Position numbers and translations under genes: made by a program. Source: Escarpia spicata (taxonomy: Eukaryota > Annelida > Polychaeta > Sabellida > Siboglinidae). Taken from it: 64,000 nucleotides of DNA. The stretch spans positions 10,831,444 through 10,895,443 of the forward strand of contig OZ023214.1 of assembly GCA_963995525.1 (NCBI GenBank), given 5' to 3'. Shown piece after piece: positions 1-13,399 of the stretch. Positions within the stretch are counted from its first letter, which is position 1. Each line of letters opens with the position of its first letter. A model generated the notes under the pieces. It had not been told where the DNA came from. It made no database searches and worked only from the letters and a program-made list of their open reading frames with translations.

Positions 1-2300
1 CTTGGGTACGCGAACCCCAGTTTAGGAACCCCTGCACTAGTTCATAAACGATCTAATTAAAACATGAGGTTTATCAGCTACATTGAAAACAACTCTAGCA
101 TTTGTTAGTATTAATGAGTAGTTATGTATTCGGTATACATCGACATGTTAAGTTGTTAAATTACTTACATGCAGTGCTAACGTAAGATCTCATCGTTCTC
201 GTGTCAACAATTTCTAGAGTCAAAAATTAAATTTTTTAATGTTGATGATGCAACCAAATTTCCGTTGGTCCCTGTTATTATTTCAACTTAGAAATGATCT
301 ATAAAATAAATGTTTCATTTTATTTTAATAATGAATCAACTATTGTAAAAGTCTGTATAGACTGTCACTGTTTATATTCTGCATTAGGTAAACGCTGTAT
401 ATAAACATAAATAGAAACAACAGAAACATTCTACGTGATTTTGTACCATTTATTGTCAAAATAATCAAGCAATTATATGCCTAAATTAAATGCAATATTC
501 AATCAATCTGTGTAGTTGATTTCTGTAATTATAATTACAGATGAAACTGCGAAATTATCTGGTTTTATAATAGTATAAATTGTACATAAAGTGTGGAGTT
601 TTTGGAAAGTTACGGTAAACTGCGTAACATGTATCAAAGCTACGGTAATGTAGCGTTACGTGAACTGTCCGGAAACAGTTACGATGCGACTGGTCTAACG
701 CGTCCATCAATCGTTTCAAGAGTTGCGCCTGTCGCTTCTGCGGCAATGACGTCACACAAGGAACACACACGCCCATCTGGCCTTTTAATGTCTAAATGCC
801 CTCTAATTGGGAAGCAGTTGCACACGCGTAAATATTTCCTTAATTAATTAGACATCTGCATACTGTGGTCTGCCACTCCCCGGAGTGTGTTTGTGTACAA
901 CAACACCAAAGCAACGCATTAACCGTTTGCTGCATCTTTGTTAGATTACACTTTCGTTACGACAACGTTATAGTGTTTGCGTTAAAAACAGCATGTATAT
1001 GATATTGTCGTAAATTAGTAGGATATGTATAATTTTTACGTCACTCTTTTAATATGTCAGTCTGCGAATATGTATGTTTCTCTGTCTATTTGTTAGTATG
1101 TTTGTATATTTGTATGTCTGTTTGTCTGTTTTCTCTCCTTTTTTCTGTCTCTTTGTCATGCTGTCCTATTGTCTTTCTGTTTTTCTGTCTGACTTTCTGT
1201 CTGTGTTTCCATCTTTATGTCTTTCTGTTTTCTTGTCTTTCTGACTTATTGTCTTTCTATCTGTGTTTCTGTCTTTCTCTCTTTCTCTCCGTTTGCAGTC
1301 TGTGCGTGCGTGCGTGCTTGCGTGCGTCCTTCATTATATCTATAATATTTATTATGTTGTTTTCGATTGCCTAGCAACATCGGCTAGTAAACAAAATTAG
1401 GCGCAACAAAAGGAAACACGAAGCACGTAGCGAAACCGACCACACGTGACTGATACGAAAACACGTCTTTCCGATAAGTATTGCGAAATACCTATAAACG
1501 AACACAGCAAACAGCCAGCGGACAAGCAATCATTCTGTCAGCAGTTGCCACATAAACCCCGTTCTGCGAAACGCCATCGTGTCACGTGACTCGGTGGCGC
1601 CACCTCTCGTTATCCACGACGAGTTAACGACACTTTACGAGTTTTATCTGGCTGCTGGCAGGGGCCCGTCATCGGGTGTCGAGGCATTTGCGCCGACGGA
1701 CGGGGGTAAACCATACAGCCGATTAGCGCTGTCATAAATAACGTCGTTAATCTGCGGGAATCGCTCGGGTAATGCTTCGATTCCATTTGCAGGCGTTCTG
1801 CCATTTGTCAGTGTCCGACCACCGTCGCTAGCCCGAGGCCGACCGGCGTCGAACCCTGGGGCGCCACGCGTTTCGGGCGTGTACGGGTGCTTCTGTTTGG
1901 CGTATTTGTTTGAATGTTTCCCATTTTCTAATTCTAATTTCTAATTAAGTCCGGTGTAAGTGTTGAAATACAAACGACACGCCGTGCACACGAAGGAATG
2001 TATGTTAACGATCGCGCATATTTCGAAGGAAAATTATTCCCATAAATAATTATATAATGTCTACTCTATAATATTTACAAAATAAAATAAATATGTTTGG
2101 TATTTACGTGTTTATTGTTGTTTTAGATCAGATTTAAGGGGGTTGTCGGATCCTCTTTTTATTAATTAACGTAACGTTCTTAACATTAGACTACATATAG
2201 TGTAGTTATGCTGTCCGCCAAATTGCTTTAAATAAGTTTGAAATATAATTTGTGATTTTTTTTTCTTCCGCGAATTGTAAACAAAATGTTCAGATTATAA
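1..2300. other. intergenic, no gene recognised
   Basis: AT-rich single-copy-looking DNA. From about 1054 to 1310 the plus strand is a degenerate TCTGT/TTTCTG pyrimidine tract that yields a spurious Cys/Leu/Phe-rich frame. Sequence at 1380-1870 is more CpG-rich. No conserved protein is seen in any frame. Confidence 0.6.
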
Positions 2301-2420
2301 ACAACTGTATTGGCAATGTAACAACGGTATTGGCAATGTAACAACTGTATTGGCAATGTAACAATTGTATTGACAATGTAACAACTGTATTGGCAATGTA
2401 ACAGCTGTATTGGCAATGTA
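2301..2420. repeat. 20-bp minisatellite, 6 copies
   Basis: Six contiguous copies of acaactgtattggcaatgta with one to three substitutions each. The unit aligns exactly every 20 bases. Confidence 0.95.
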
Positions 2421-2784
2421 ACGGACGCAGGGTGGTTTAACGGCAACGCTCTTTGGTGTTCGGTGCAGTCTCGATGTTCCCACATTCAATACCACAGATT
2501 CTGTAATAATGACCAACCTGGTTGATTACGAGTTACGAAACAGACAACCTGCCTTTAATAGTTGACGTTTAGGGCCTATTATTGATATTAAAACCACGGA
2601 ACGCCCACGTAGATCGACCTACAGACGCACCTGGAAGGGGCAGGACGGAGCATCGGAAAGTCTACCAAAAAGAACCGAGTTGCATAGAAACTAAAAAATG
2701 ATTTAAGTTACGCAATGGATACGAATTATCTTCAAGTGCCAAGTCGTCGGCGCCTTCCGTTAGACGTTGGCGGCGCCACCAATA

Positions 2785-2984
2785 NNNNNNNNNNNNNNNN
2801 NNNNNNNNNNNNNNNNNNNNNNNNNNNNNNNNNNNNNNNNNNNNNNNNNNNNNNNNNNNNNNNNNNNNNNNNNNNNNNNNNNNNNNNNNNNNNNNNNNNN
2901 NNNNNNNNNNNNNNNNNNNNNNNNNNNNNNNNNNNNNNNNNNNNNNNNNNNNNNNNNNNNNNNNNNNNNNNNNNNNNNNNNNNN
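2785..2984. other. assembly gap (200 N)
   Basis: Exactly 200 N followed at once by a GA microsatellite. A round number indicates a placeholder of unknown true length, so frames crossing it are meaningless. Confidence 0.98.

Positions 2985-3028
<44 letters not shown>
2985..3028. repeat. (AG)n microsatellite at gap edge
   Basis: 44 bp of pure AG directly after the N run. The gap probably lies within this tract. Confidence 0.95.
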
Positions 3029-3030
<2 letters not shown>

Positions 3031-5144
3031 ATCTAGCAGCGCAGTTGTCCAGATAAACGAAACTGCACAGAAAAAAAACAAATATGCACCACAGAGTAGC
3101 CACTCCGGAAGGAAATATGGGGATGAAAAGAAGGAATCGGCACCAGGACACGTAAACACGTCCTGGATCTACCGCCTTCGGTGCTGGGAGACCGCCGGTT
3201 TGATTCGCGCCACTCAGACATGCGTAATTAAGACGAGTGACAGTAAAACGTACAGTAAAACGATCATTGTTATCGCGTTTATCGATAAGGCGAATAAACA
3301 AACTGCGCTATCGTTACGGACCACCCGCCAGGTCAGCGTCATAAAAGTGTCCCGGCGTAAAAACCGTCGCGTAAAAATAAATCCGTTGTTGATAGGTTCC
3401 TATATGATGACTCTATTAGCGAGGGTCCAGACGGGGGGCGCCTGTACCGGCTTGTCGGGACAGTTTCGTCAAGATAATGAGCTCTTACAAAACAATCATA
3501 ATTAAACTATAAACTGAATCCGTTGTTAAATTTAGAGAGCTTTTTCAAAATGCTCTTGTTATTATTATGCATTAGCAATGTTTAAACGTCAAGTCAAGAA
3601 ATGTTTGCTAGTAAATAATAATTATTAGTGAGTTATATAAATGGCATTCTTTGTTGCAATTTTTAATTAAGTATTCATGAAAATAGTACTGCTGTGATTC
3701 ATGTTGCTGTTTTTTTCTTTCTTCAATCACACACATTATTATCTTGCACCATGAAATTTACATATGTATCACATTTATTGTGAGGGCTAATCAGCCACTC
3801 GTGACTTTATACACTCATTACAGAAACCATGGCAATCAATGTATTGATTGGAACGTATCACAGTTTCTGTAATAAACCATTATTCTTATTATTAATGCAA
3901 AAAAATCCGTCGCCGTATTAACGAGGATACTATTTCAGTGACACACTGGCAAAAGTGTTCCGGATGCGCTACCTGGTGTTGAGAGTTTTCAGTATACAAG
4001 ATCACTGTTAATGGGCAAAATCTACATTATACAGTAAATGAGGACATAAGAATGTTAGTAAACCGGTGCCCAGGTCTCTCCAGATTGTAATTATAAAATA
4101 TAACATTGTGATGGTCTCATTTTATATACTCTTATCTGAAATATACAATGCAATATTAAAATTTCTTCGACAACTGTGTATAACATGTTTAGACTTATTT
4201 TGTTGCATTTTTCCCAAGGTAACTTTATAAGAACATTTCAGAAAACAATAACCGTCGGTGGCGAGCGGTAGTGTTTAGTTTTTCATCGAATAAATTAAGT
4301 ATTTTATTTAGAATACAACATTATGCAGTAAGGGGGCGTGTACTAATATATGTCGTTATGGATTAGTATAATATATAATTGCGATTCGAAAAAGTTAAAT
4401 ATACATTGAAGAAATGGGCATTTTTGTTAGTTTGTTAACATAGGCGAACTAATTGATTTTGGTCGTTACGTCTGGTAACTTGTTAACGTATATTGCTGGG
4501 CCGACATTTAGCCTTCAATCCACAGAAATGAACAGTGACGTGGTTTCTGAGGGAGTAAGGAAAATAGTAAACACGTGCGTGGTCGTATCGTGCATTCACG
4601 TAGAGATACCAATTTTGATAATGTCTTGAATTGATTCTTGAGCAAGAATTAACTAAGTTTATAGTTTGTCTCATGATTTTACAAAAACTACACACAAAAG
4701 TTGTACAAACGAGCCAGCATGTCGAAGTAGATACTATGTAGGTTTGATTGGTCACAAAACTAATTTGAAATGAGACGAGCGATAACATTAATTGAGGAAG
4801 CACCTTTATGTATAAAGACGTATGCCAGAGCGACGCGTCTACACCCTCGTATCTACGCCGAGCTCTACCCGGCGTTGTTGATACATTGTACGGCAGCAGG
4901 ATCCTCATAGTTTTACGGCCCTGGTTCGGGCTGTCAGGCAACCTATCAACCAGCCCATTAAACCCGTCTGTCAGCGGACGCCAGTAATGGAGTCGAGCGT
5001 TACTGTTTAATGTAACATTCTACCGATTGCTTCTGCGTATCGGAGGCTGCGCCAAGCATCCTGAGCGCGGGTTGAAGGCGGCATCACCGACGACCACAGT
5101 CGAGAAACTATCGGAAATAATGGACCCATGGGTGTCATATAAAA
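3029..5144. other. intergenic, no gene recognised
   Basis: Mostly AT-rich. A tRNA-like T-arm remnant (gccggtttgattcgcgccac, 3192-3211) hints at an old SINE head, but no matching A box is clear. A short stem (3818-3827 with 3863-3872) encloses a second one. The minus-strand 152-codon frame at 4483-4941 has no recognisable domain. Confidence 0.5.
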
Positions 5145-6677
5145 TACAATTCAACCTACTACTTCCACCTCCCATACATGTAGTGTATTACAACATACAA
5201 TTCAACCTACTACTTCCACCTCCCATACATAAAGTGTATTACAACATACAATTCAACCTACTATTTCCACCTCCCATACACGAAGTGTATTACAACATAC
5301 AATTCAACCTACTACTTCCACCTCCCATACACGAAGTGTATTACAACATACAATTCAACCTACTACTTCCACCTCCCATACATGAAGTGTATTACAACAT
5401 ACAATTCAACCTACTACTTCCACCTCCCATACACGAAGTGTATTACAACATACAATTCAACCTACTACTTCCACCTCCCATACATGAAGTGTATTACAAC
5501 ATACAATTCAACCTACTACTTCCACCTCCCATACACGAAGTGTATTACAACATACAATTCAACCTACTACTTCCACCTCCCATACATGAAGTGTATTATT
5601 ACAACATACAATTCAACCTACTACTTCCACCTCCCATACACGAAGTGTATTACAACATACAATTCAACCTACTACTTCCACCTCCCATACATGAAGTGTA
5701 TTATTACAACATACAATTCAACCTACTACTTCCACCTCCCATACACGAAGTGTATTACAACATACAATTCAACCTACTACTTCCACCTCCCATACACGAA
5801 GTGTATTACAACATACAATTCAACCTACTACTTCCACCTCCCATACATGAAGTGTATTACAACATACAATTCAACCTACTACTTCCACCTCCCATACATG
5901 AAGTGTATTACAACATACAATTCAACCTACTACTTCCACCTCCCATACATGAAGTGTATTACAACATACAATTCAACCTACTACTTCCACCTCCCATACA
6001 CGAAGTGTATTACAACATACAATTCAACCTACTACTTCCACCTCCCATACACGAAGTGTATTACAACATACAATTCAACCTACTACTTCCACCTCCCATA
6101 CACGAAGTGTATTACAACATACAATTCAACCTACTACTTCCACCTCCCATACACGAAGTGTATTACAACATACAATTCAACCTACTACTTCCACCTCCCA
6201 TACACGAAGTGTATTACAACATACAATTCAACCTACTACTTCCACCTCCCATACACGAAGTGTATTACAACATACAATTCAACCTACTACTTCCACCTCC
6301 CATACACGAAGTGTATTACAACATACAATTCAACCTACTACTTCCACCTCCCATACACGAAGTGTATTACAATATACAATTCAACCTACTACTTCCACCT
6401 CCCATACATGAAGTGTATTACAACATACAATTCAACCTACTACTTCCACCTCCCATACATGAAGTGTATTACAACATACAATTCAACCTACGACTTCCAC
6501 CTCCCATATCTGAAGTGTATTACAACATACAATTCAACCTACTACTTCCACCTCCCATACATGAAGTGTATTACAACATACAATTCAACCTACTACTTCC
6601 ACCTCCCATACATGAAGTGTATTACAACATACAATTCAACCTACTACTTCCACCTCCCATACATGAAGTGTATTACA
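5145..6677. repeat. 51-bp minisatellite, about 30 copies
   Basis: The unit contains acaattcaacctactacttc then cacctcccatacatgaagtg. Copies start every 51 bp (for example 5145 and 5196). Most copies differ only at a T/C (catgaag versus cacgaag), and two near 5594 and 5701 carry a 3-bp insertion. Because 51 is divisible by three, two forward frames stay open throughout: one gives a 17-residue repeat in a 617-codon frame (5027-6880), the other a 462-codon frame. Copies are almost identical at the DNA level. I read it as a satellite, not a gene. Confidence 0.95.
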
Positions 6678-6932
6678 AAATGCAGAATAATACAGTTTGT
6701 TGTATTTCCGTATTCGCAAGGTGGCGTATCTTCCGCCAGAACACACAACCCGAGTTCGCGCTCGACATGATCGCCCCTGTGCACAACGACCGGAAAGTAA
6801 ACGATGACCGTGGGACTATTAAAGGAAATAAGTTCAATTTATCTTCAATATCTAGTTTCAACTTAATTTATTATATTTAAACTTTACTCAGACCGTACAA
6901 TTCTTACTTATCATACACGTGAACGCTAGTAC

Positions 6933-7445
6933 ATACACATACAGAGACACACATACACACGCTCACGCGCACACACGTATACACAGGCACGCGGGCATAG
7001 ACACACACAGGCACACAGGCACACGGGGACACGGGCACACGGGCACACGGGCACACGGGCACACGGGCACACGGGCACACGGGCACACGGACACACGGGC
7101 ACCCAGACACCCAGACACCCAGACACCCAGACACCCAGACACCCAGACACCCAGACACACTTACACACATACACCCGGACACCCCGACACACGGACACAC
7201 GGACACACGGACACACGGACACACGGACAAACGGACACCCAGACACCCCGACACACAGGCACACAGACAAATAGACGCACAGACGCACAGACGCACAGAC
7301 GCACAGACGCACAGACGCACAGACGCACAGACGCACAGACGCACAGACGCACATACGCACAGGCACACATACACACAGAACAGACATATAATCACACAGG
7401 CACACATGATACATACGCACGCATATGCATACCGCACACGCACGC
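6933..7445. repeat. compound short tandem repeats (GGGCACAC, CAGACACC, GACGCACA)
   Basis: Successive blocks of roughly 8-9-bp units: cacacggg (about 7010-7100), acacccag (about 7100-7155), cacacgga (about 7185-7230) and acagacgc (about 7270-7350), with ACAC-rich flanks. The Cys/Val-rich or His/Thr-rich frames on both strands are artefacts. Confidence 0.95.
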
Positions 7446-10400
7446 AATTTCTGTTCTCTTCTTGTGATACCACTTGTTCCACCTAAAACTTGTTTGATAA
7501 CAAAATTATCTATATTAATTCAAAATAAGACAAATATGGCATGCGCTTAATAGACGATCATTGCTCCGGTATTTTACGCGGGCGTATAATACTCAGAAGA
7601 ACGGCGCCAATGTCCGCTGATGTCACTCTACAAGCAGACGACTCTCGACATTCTTCAGCAGTCGCGGTTCTGTCCCTGTGAAGTCGACACATCAATACCC
7701 GCGTAAATAACCCGACCCCACCAGTAGGGCCTCAGCAACATACGGGACTCATCCAACGCCTGCGACTTGTTAGTGTCGCTTCGCATAGTTCGTGTCAACA
7801 CCCTTTTAGAAGTCGTTTAAATTCCTCGAACGCAGCTTGGCTTGTTGTCATTGTAAACTGGGCCGACATTTGGTTTCTCCCTGAAGTGAATCATGCATTT
7901 TCATTTCCTAAACAAATGTGAAACAGTCAGTGGCGTGTGCCTTTTACGAACAATTCACAACCTCTCAAAAAGCTAGTGAAAATAATTGAAAAATTTCTAG
8001 AAAATAATGTTGACAATGTCATGTATATGTACAAAATAAACTACAGCGATACAGGCGATATCTGTAGTCTTCCTATAATCCATATTAATTATAAAAATTA
8101 TAAACAACACGTTTGTCTACTAATAATGTCAAAAATGGATCGCAATGTGTTCACACCAGATGTTGATCATACGGTTGTTCTCAAAACACACCGAAAGTCA
8201 GAGCGACACCCTTCCCGACACGTAGTTGTATACTATTTCCGTTTCCGGTGCGACCATCCCATTGTTTGTGTTATTCTATTCCCGACTGGATACTTAAATC
8301 GGGTTTTATTCACGTTTACGATTCCCCGTGTTACATGGGGTTTAGTTTACTTTGAATGTTGTTGTCTAGTCACTCTGTAGTGGTTACAAACACGTGACGT
8401 CACACTTGACGTCACGTTCTGTTTTTCGTAAATTATAAAATACGGCCAAACCGCAACATGGTAAAAAAAGTGTGTGTGTGTGCGTGTGTGCGTGCGAGCG
8501 TGCGTATGCGCGTGCGTGCGAGCGTGTGTGAAACGTGGGTGTATAATGAATGCCTATTTGTGTGGGGGCAACTTAAGCGTACGGTGGTCGACTTAAATTG
8601 TAAATAAATGATGTTAACTCAACAGTTGTTCTTTGTGCACTATTATTTATTGTGGTACACAAATTTATTACGCTACATTAATTTGACATAATATTTCACG
8701 GACGGAGTATATCATTACAATAATGCCTACACGTCTGTGTCTTCTTCACTCATTATAGGAGCAGGTACATTAATTGTTTGTGTTCTATGTACTAAATACA
8801 TTGCGAAGAGTAAAACGTGACGTATTTCGACATCTGAGGCGCGCCGACAGAGGTTGTCCGACAAGACCATCTTGTCGGCGTCACCTCGCCTCTCTGCCGC
8901 CACTTTCCGTCCCGTCCGCCCTCGGGCGTGTAGGCATTGTAGCGAACACGGAGGCTAACAGAAACCAGAAGCCACACGACTCTCTCTCTCCGTCAATTGC
9001 GTCTACTCGTCTCACAATCTAATAGCGCTTTCGGTAGCGGGGCAATGAATCAGGCGAAGACCGGCTTGGTGCGTCTGGCTAATGTCTTTGTCGTGACCCC
9101 GCACCGCACACCGAAGCGCTAGATTAAGTAGTCCTCGCCGAGAAGTCATCGGAAGCTGCTGGACCACGCCTCAGCCCGGCTAGACCGGCAACCGCCTGCG
9201 GTTCCTCAAGCGAGACGCACTAACACCGTCCAATCAGCGGTGCGAACCGATGCCTCCATTATCGCCCACTCGCTCGGCGTCACGTCATAAGCGGGTTTGA
9301 CATAATCGGAGACGTCGAGTGACGCAGACCAATAGTTGACGTTTGTTTGTCTGCGACATGGTGGACTGACATCGCGTGTTTCCAGTACGAAACCGCCGAT
9401 ACAAACAGAAGAAGAAAACAATCAATGTGCTTATAATTTTAGTAAGAAATGTCGCGATAATATCTACTCATGTTCCATCATGTACGAGACACATTAGTCA
9501 TGAATTAACAGTGTGGTTTACTGTACGTTTATAAAATATGCCTATGCATACATTTTGGTTTTTACACCACACCATGACGATAATGATAGTAATAAAACAA
9601 AAGTCCATGTATTTAAAGTATATTTCCATGTTTGTTTCGACGCCAAAATGTGACGACCTATGGCTTCATTTAAGTGCATTTACACTTAACCGTCAACCGT
9701 CAATAGCTTTCGACAAATGAAAAAGAAACACACACTTTCAGTCAATTTGCTGACGTTACGGGGTCGATGAAAATCAAATAACGCAGTCAACAGTTACCAT
9801 ATTTATTTAATTATCGCCCAGTCACTTCCATCTCGTAATGAAATGCGCAAGACAGACGCCCGTAATTGCGCGTATTCGCTCGCGGGCATTCGGCGATTAG
9901 CGACGATTTGTAAATTAATGCAGCGGCAGGCCGGAAGGTCGGACTCGCTAATGGACGGTTAAATAGGTTAGAGGTGCAAATATAGCGCTCTCGCCGGCTT
10001 CGGTGAGTCGTCGGGGTGTCCGCGTAGATAGACGACTCTATTACGGTAAGTGGCGCACAGGGTTCCGTTCTAAATCGTCGTGGATCGGTCAATCTGGTGG
10101 CCCCCGGGGACTCGTAAGACGGAGGTCGTTCATCACCCCGGCTATACGTCTCTTGCGTCGCCTTCACGAGTTAGTCGTCCTCCCTTGGCCGTTGTGTCCA
10201 CCTCAATCACTGACAGGGGTCAATACTTTGCGATGCGTGTCTAGTTTGTAGTTTCGGAAGTATCTAGTATCTGTATATTAATACGCTAATTTTTAGGCAT
10301 TGTAAATATATCTCCTCCGAGGCATGCACCGAGGCCCTCGAGCCTCTTTCTGTGTTCATTTGCTTCATTGGACTGTTAGCTTCTGATCTGCTAGTTGGCG

Positions 10401-10947
10401 ATGTATTAAAAGGTATATATGTAGTCATTTACTTACAAATTACGCATTTGTCTTTCCACCTATCGCAGGAATGTGGAAACTGTACAGTAGGTAATGTTTC
10501 TCCAGACGGAGCCGCTGTGGACGAATTAAAAATAATTATACAGTAATGGTGATAACTGGACGAGTGGGTTTACGGTAGTTAGAGAATCATTGTTTATTTT
10601 ACTCAAAGTGACCATAGAATACGACAACGACCCCTAGTGTGTAAATAGTGTACTATACATGTGTACTATATGAGGTGTGCAGTGATTAGCTGGCATGCGA
10701 ATTCATCATTCTTATTTCACGACCACTGATAAAGAGACGACGCAGGAATGAAGCTGGATTGCCCGATAGGAGGCGCTGCTGATCTTATTAAGATTGTCTA
10801 AAATGGCGACTGGATGTCGATCACGTCATCGCAGGACGCGTGGTTGACGCATTGACGCATTGACGCTGCACGGATGGCGGATGCTGTTGCTCCAATATGT
10901 GTCATAATTTAGTAACATAATAATCAAGTTGTTTTACTGGTATCAGG
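7446..10947. other. intergenic, no gene recognised
   Basis: Mixed AT-rich and CpG-rich DNA. It holds a short GT/GC tract (8468-8532) and a palindromic pair of CRE motifs (8395-8414). GC-richer blocks at about 8800-9420 and 9830-10250 have short frames on both strands that match no family I recognise. Confidence 0.55.
8395..8414. promoter_or_regulatory. tandem CRE/ATF motif pair
   Basis: TGACGTCA at 8395-8402 and again at 8407-8414, four bases apart and centred in a longer palindrome. It could bind CREB/ATF factors. No promoter or gene is evident nearby. Confidence 0.3.
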
Positions 10948-11030
10948 GTGATTTCGTCATCATTATCAATATCATCATCGCCGTCATCATCTTCGACATC
11001 GTCGTCATCGTCGTCGTCAACAAGGCCAAC
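10948..11030. repeat. degenerate (ATC/GTC)n trinucleotide tract
   Basis: Imperfect run of tca/gtc triplets. Surrounding frames are low-complexity Ile/Val products. Confidence 0.8.
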
Positions 11031-11289
11031 GATAAAGCCAGCAACAGTGTTGGCGATTATTATTGTTACTTAAAAAAACGTAACGCGTCAACGCCTACAG
11101 GAACACAAATAATTACATTCATTTTAATTCCGACAAATTCGAAACGTAATCTTCATTTTCAGAACTTCTGTAGTTCTTCATTTTACCGGGACAAACGCTT
11201 TGTAGTCCTTTTCTAATGCAAACTCTTCGTAACGCATTACAGATGTGTGAGAATTAACGTTTTAAAAAAAAATATTTATCTTGTAATCA

Positions 11290-12000
11290 TTATGTTTCAT
11301 CACGGTCGACGTGTCTCGATTTTAGGCCGCCACGCACGATCTTATTTAAACACGCGACACGCGCGTCGCCCAAGTATTGACCGATGTGGCCCGAGTCATA
11401 TGGCCGAGCCGCGACGACGGCCCCAAGAGATTTTGACGTCCGGTTTGGACTCCTCGCGCGTTGCCACCGCGGCGCGACTCGCCCGCCGAGATATGCTGAA
11501 ATTTGAGGATATTACAAATATTCACATCGACGCTATCGGCGCGACAATCTCGTCGCAGCTGGCTCAAGATAACCCCGCAATTATACACGTTCTTATCCGC
11601 AGATGCATTCCTAATAACGCCAACAACCATTACGCTGCGTGCGAGTCCCCAGCGTCGTCGTCTATATTCATGGCGGCGAGATAAGCGCGCCTTTCCCGTC
11701 TCACTGTGAGTATCACGACGTAGTTTGCAAGTTAAAAATGACGGCGACGTCGACCGCGGCAACGAGTCGATGGCCGATCGTATCGCGGCGAAGTGTCGCG
11801 AGCCCGGTCGGCGGGTGTCATTTATTAACTGCGCGCGCGCCATCCTCGCTCTGGCTGTTGCCGGGCGCGCCATAATGAACTCGGAGTTAACAAGGGCTGT
11901 AGTCGTGAACCCGGTATTAACGGGGACACGCTCGCTCGTTCGTCATCGGTGCGTGACCGATCGCTATGATGACGCAATCGACCGCAGCGTCACCTAGCGG
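11290..12000. other. CpG-rich, repeat-poor intergenic block
   Basis: GC-rich sequence with long overlapping frames on both strands (175 codons minus at 11346-11873, 145 codons plus at 11247-11684), which is the pattern of stop-poor composition rather than a gene. No domain is recognised. It could be a regulatory island or an unrecognised non-coding exon. Confidence 0.35.
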
Positions 12001-12754
12001 CCGTTGCCGAAGCAGCAATGCACACTTGCTTTGTTTGGTCGTTGCTTCACTTCCGTGTGTTAGCTTAACAAATAAAGTATCTCTGAATTTGAGACGGTAT
12101 GCCTAATGTCATCCTTCTTATCGACACAGTAACTACGATCCCCTTTCTGAAACAAATGATTAACAGTGAAATGGACACATAATTATGTAAGAACTCCCCA
12201 GGTATAGCAAGTTAGTGCAATAACTTGTACCGTTGTGATACAATCCGAATCGCTATTTTGCATACACGGTTAACACACCTTTAACAAAGTCGCTTATGGA
12301 AACATCTAATTTCTGCACTGAATTACGTTATCAGTTTAATTACGCTGTTAGTTTGAAATTAATATTCCAATATCGAAATCGTTTATAAACAAGTATGTTT
12401 TTTGTTTCGAGTTCGCTCAGCTGTTGGATTAATACAAGCAATTAAATAAATACACAACGATGAAATCCAGTGGTAGAATTATGCAAATTAACAACTTCCG
12501 CGCTTGTTATTCCAACATCGTTGATTGTTTCTAAAGGAAGTTGAGTGGGTGCAATGTTAACTATTTTACGCTATCCTAAATACAAAATTCAACGCCTCTC
12601 TTTACCTTTTATTACTGTTACTGTTTGCATCTTCACTGTTGTCGCCGCCTTCAACGTCGTCATAGTGCGCACCAGTATGGTCAGCCTTCAATATGTTCGT
12701 ACTATCCACAGCATAGCAATAATATTCTAAATATAAATTAACCCTGCTCATTAT

Positions 12755-12762
12755 GTCGTTGT

Positions 12763-12834
<72 letters not shown>

Positions 12835-12862
12835 TGTTGTTGTTGTTGTTGTTGTTGTTGTT
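12755..12862. repeat. (GTC)n then (GTT)n microsatellite
   Basis: About 80 bp of GTC triplets passing into about 27 bp of GTT. Confidence 0.95.
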
Positions 12863-13224
12863 ACACGAGAAGACGGAAGGAAGATCGATGAATTAAGAGA
12901 AGAAATAAGAAAAAGAAATATATAATCCTATGGGGCAGGGAGCAGACTGAGATGGGCAGGACACAGACGGAGGCTGCGTGAGGTGAGATTGACAGAGAGT
13001 GTGAACAACAGAAGAGTGTGCTAGAAAGGGAAGAGAAAGACCGCCGTTAAGAGGGCGTCAAGACATACATCAAAAGAGCAGGGGTGACTAGGAAAACGGG
13101 AGAGATTAGCAGAAGGTCGTGATCGGTGAAGACGACTCGTCGAGAGGGCGAAACAGACGAATTGATGTGGACCCTCGTCCCACAAGGGAGCAAGGGAAAG
13201 GAGAAGGAAGAAGACGGAGAAGAA

Positions 13225-13377
13225 GAACAACAACAACAAAAGCAGCAGCAACAACAACAATAACAGCAGCAGCAGCAGCAGCAGCAACAACAACAACAGC
13301 AGCAGCAACAACAACAACATCAGCAGCAGCCACAACAACAGCAACAGCAACAACAACAGCAGCAGCAGCAACAATAA
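13225..13377. repeat. imperfect CAA/CAG trinucleotide tract
   Basis: Mixed CAA and CAG triplets, preceded by GAA-rich DNA. One frame reads about 37 residues, nearly all Gln, but TAA codons close it on both sides and no flanking coding sequence is evident, so it is not called as an exon. Confidence 0.9.
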
Positions 13378-13399
13378 GAAAAAGACGACCAAGAATAAC

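Noticed and set aside
3150..3215. Possible tRNA gene or SINE head near a B-box-like sequence
   Set aside because: Only the T-arm side looks tRNA-like. No A box at the right distance and no acceptor stem that pairs.
5145..6677. CRISPR-like array
   Set aside because: The repeats are directly tandem with no unique spacers, and the DNA is eukaryotic.
5027..6880. 617-codon plus-strand ORF with a 17-residue repeat
   Set aside because: Explained by the 51-bp minisatellite, whose period is divisible by three. A second frame is equally open, there are no splice or promoter signals, and units are conserved at all positions rather than at coding positions.
11247..11873. Overlapping 145- and 175-codon ORFs in CpG-rich DNA
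   Set aside because: Open on both strands, Arg/Ala-rich and without a recognisable domain. The pattern fits stop-poor GC-rich sequence.
13225..13377. Possible polyglutamine-coding exon (CAG/CAA mix)
   Set aside because: In-frame TAA at both ends and no flanking coding sequence or convincing splice sites.
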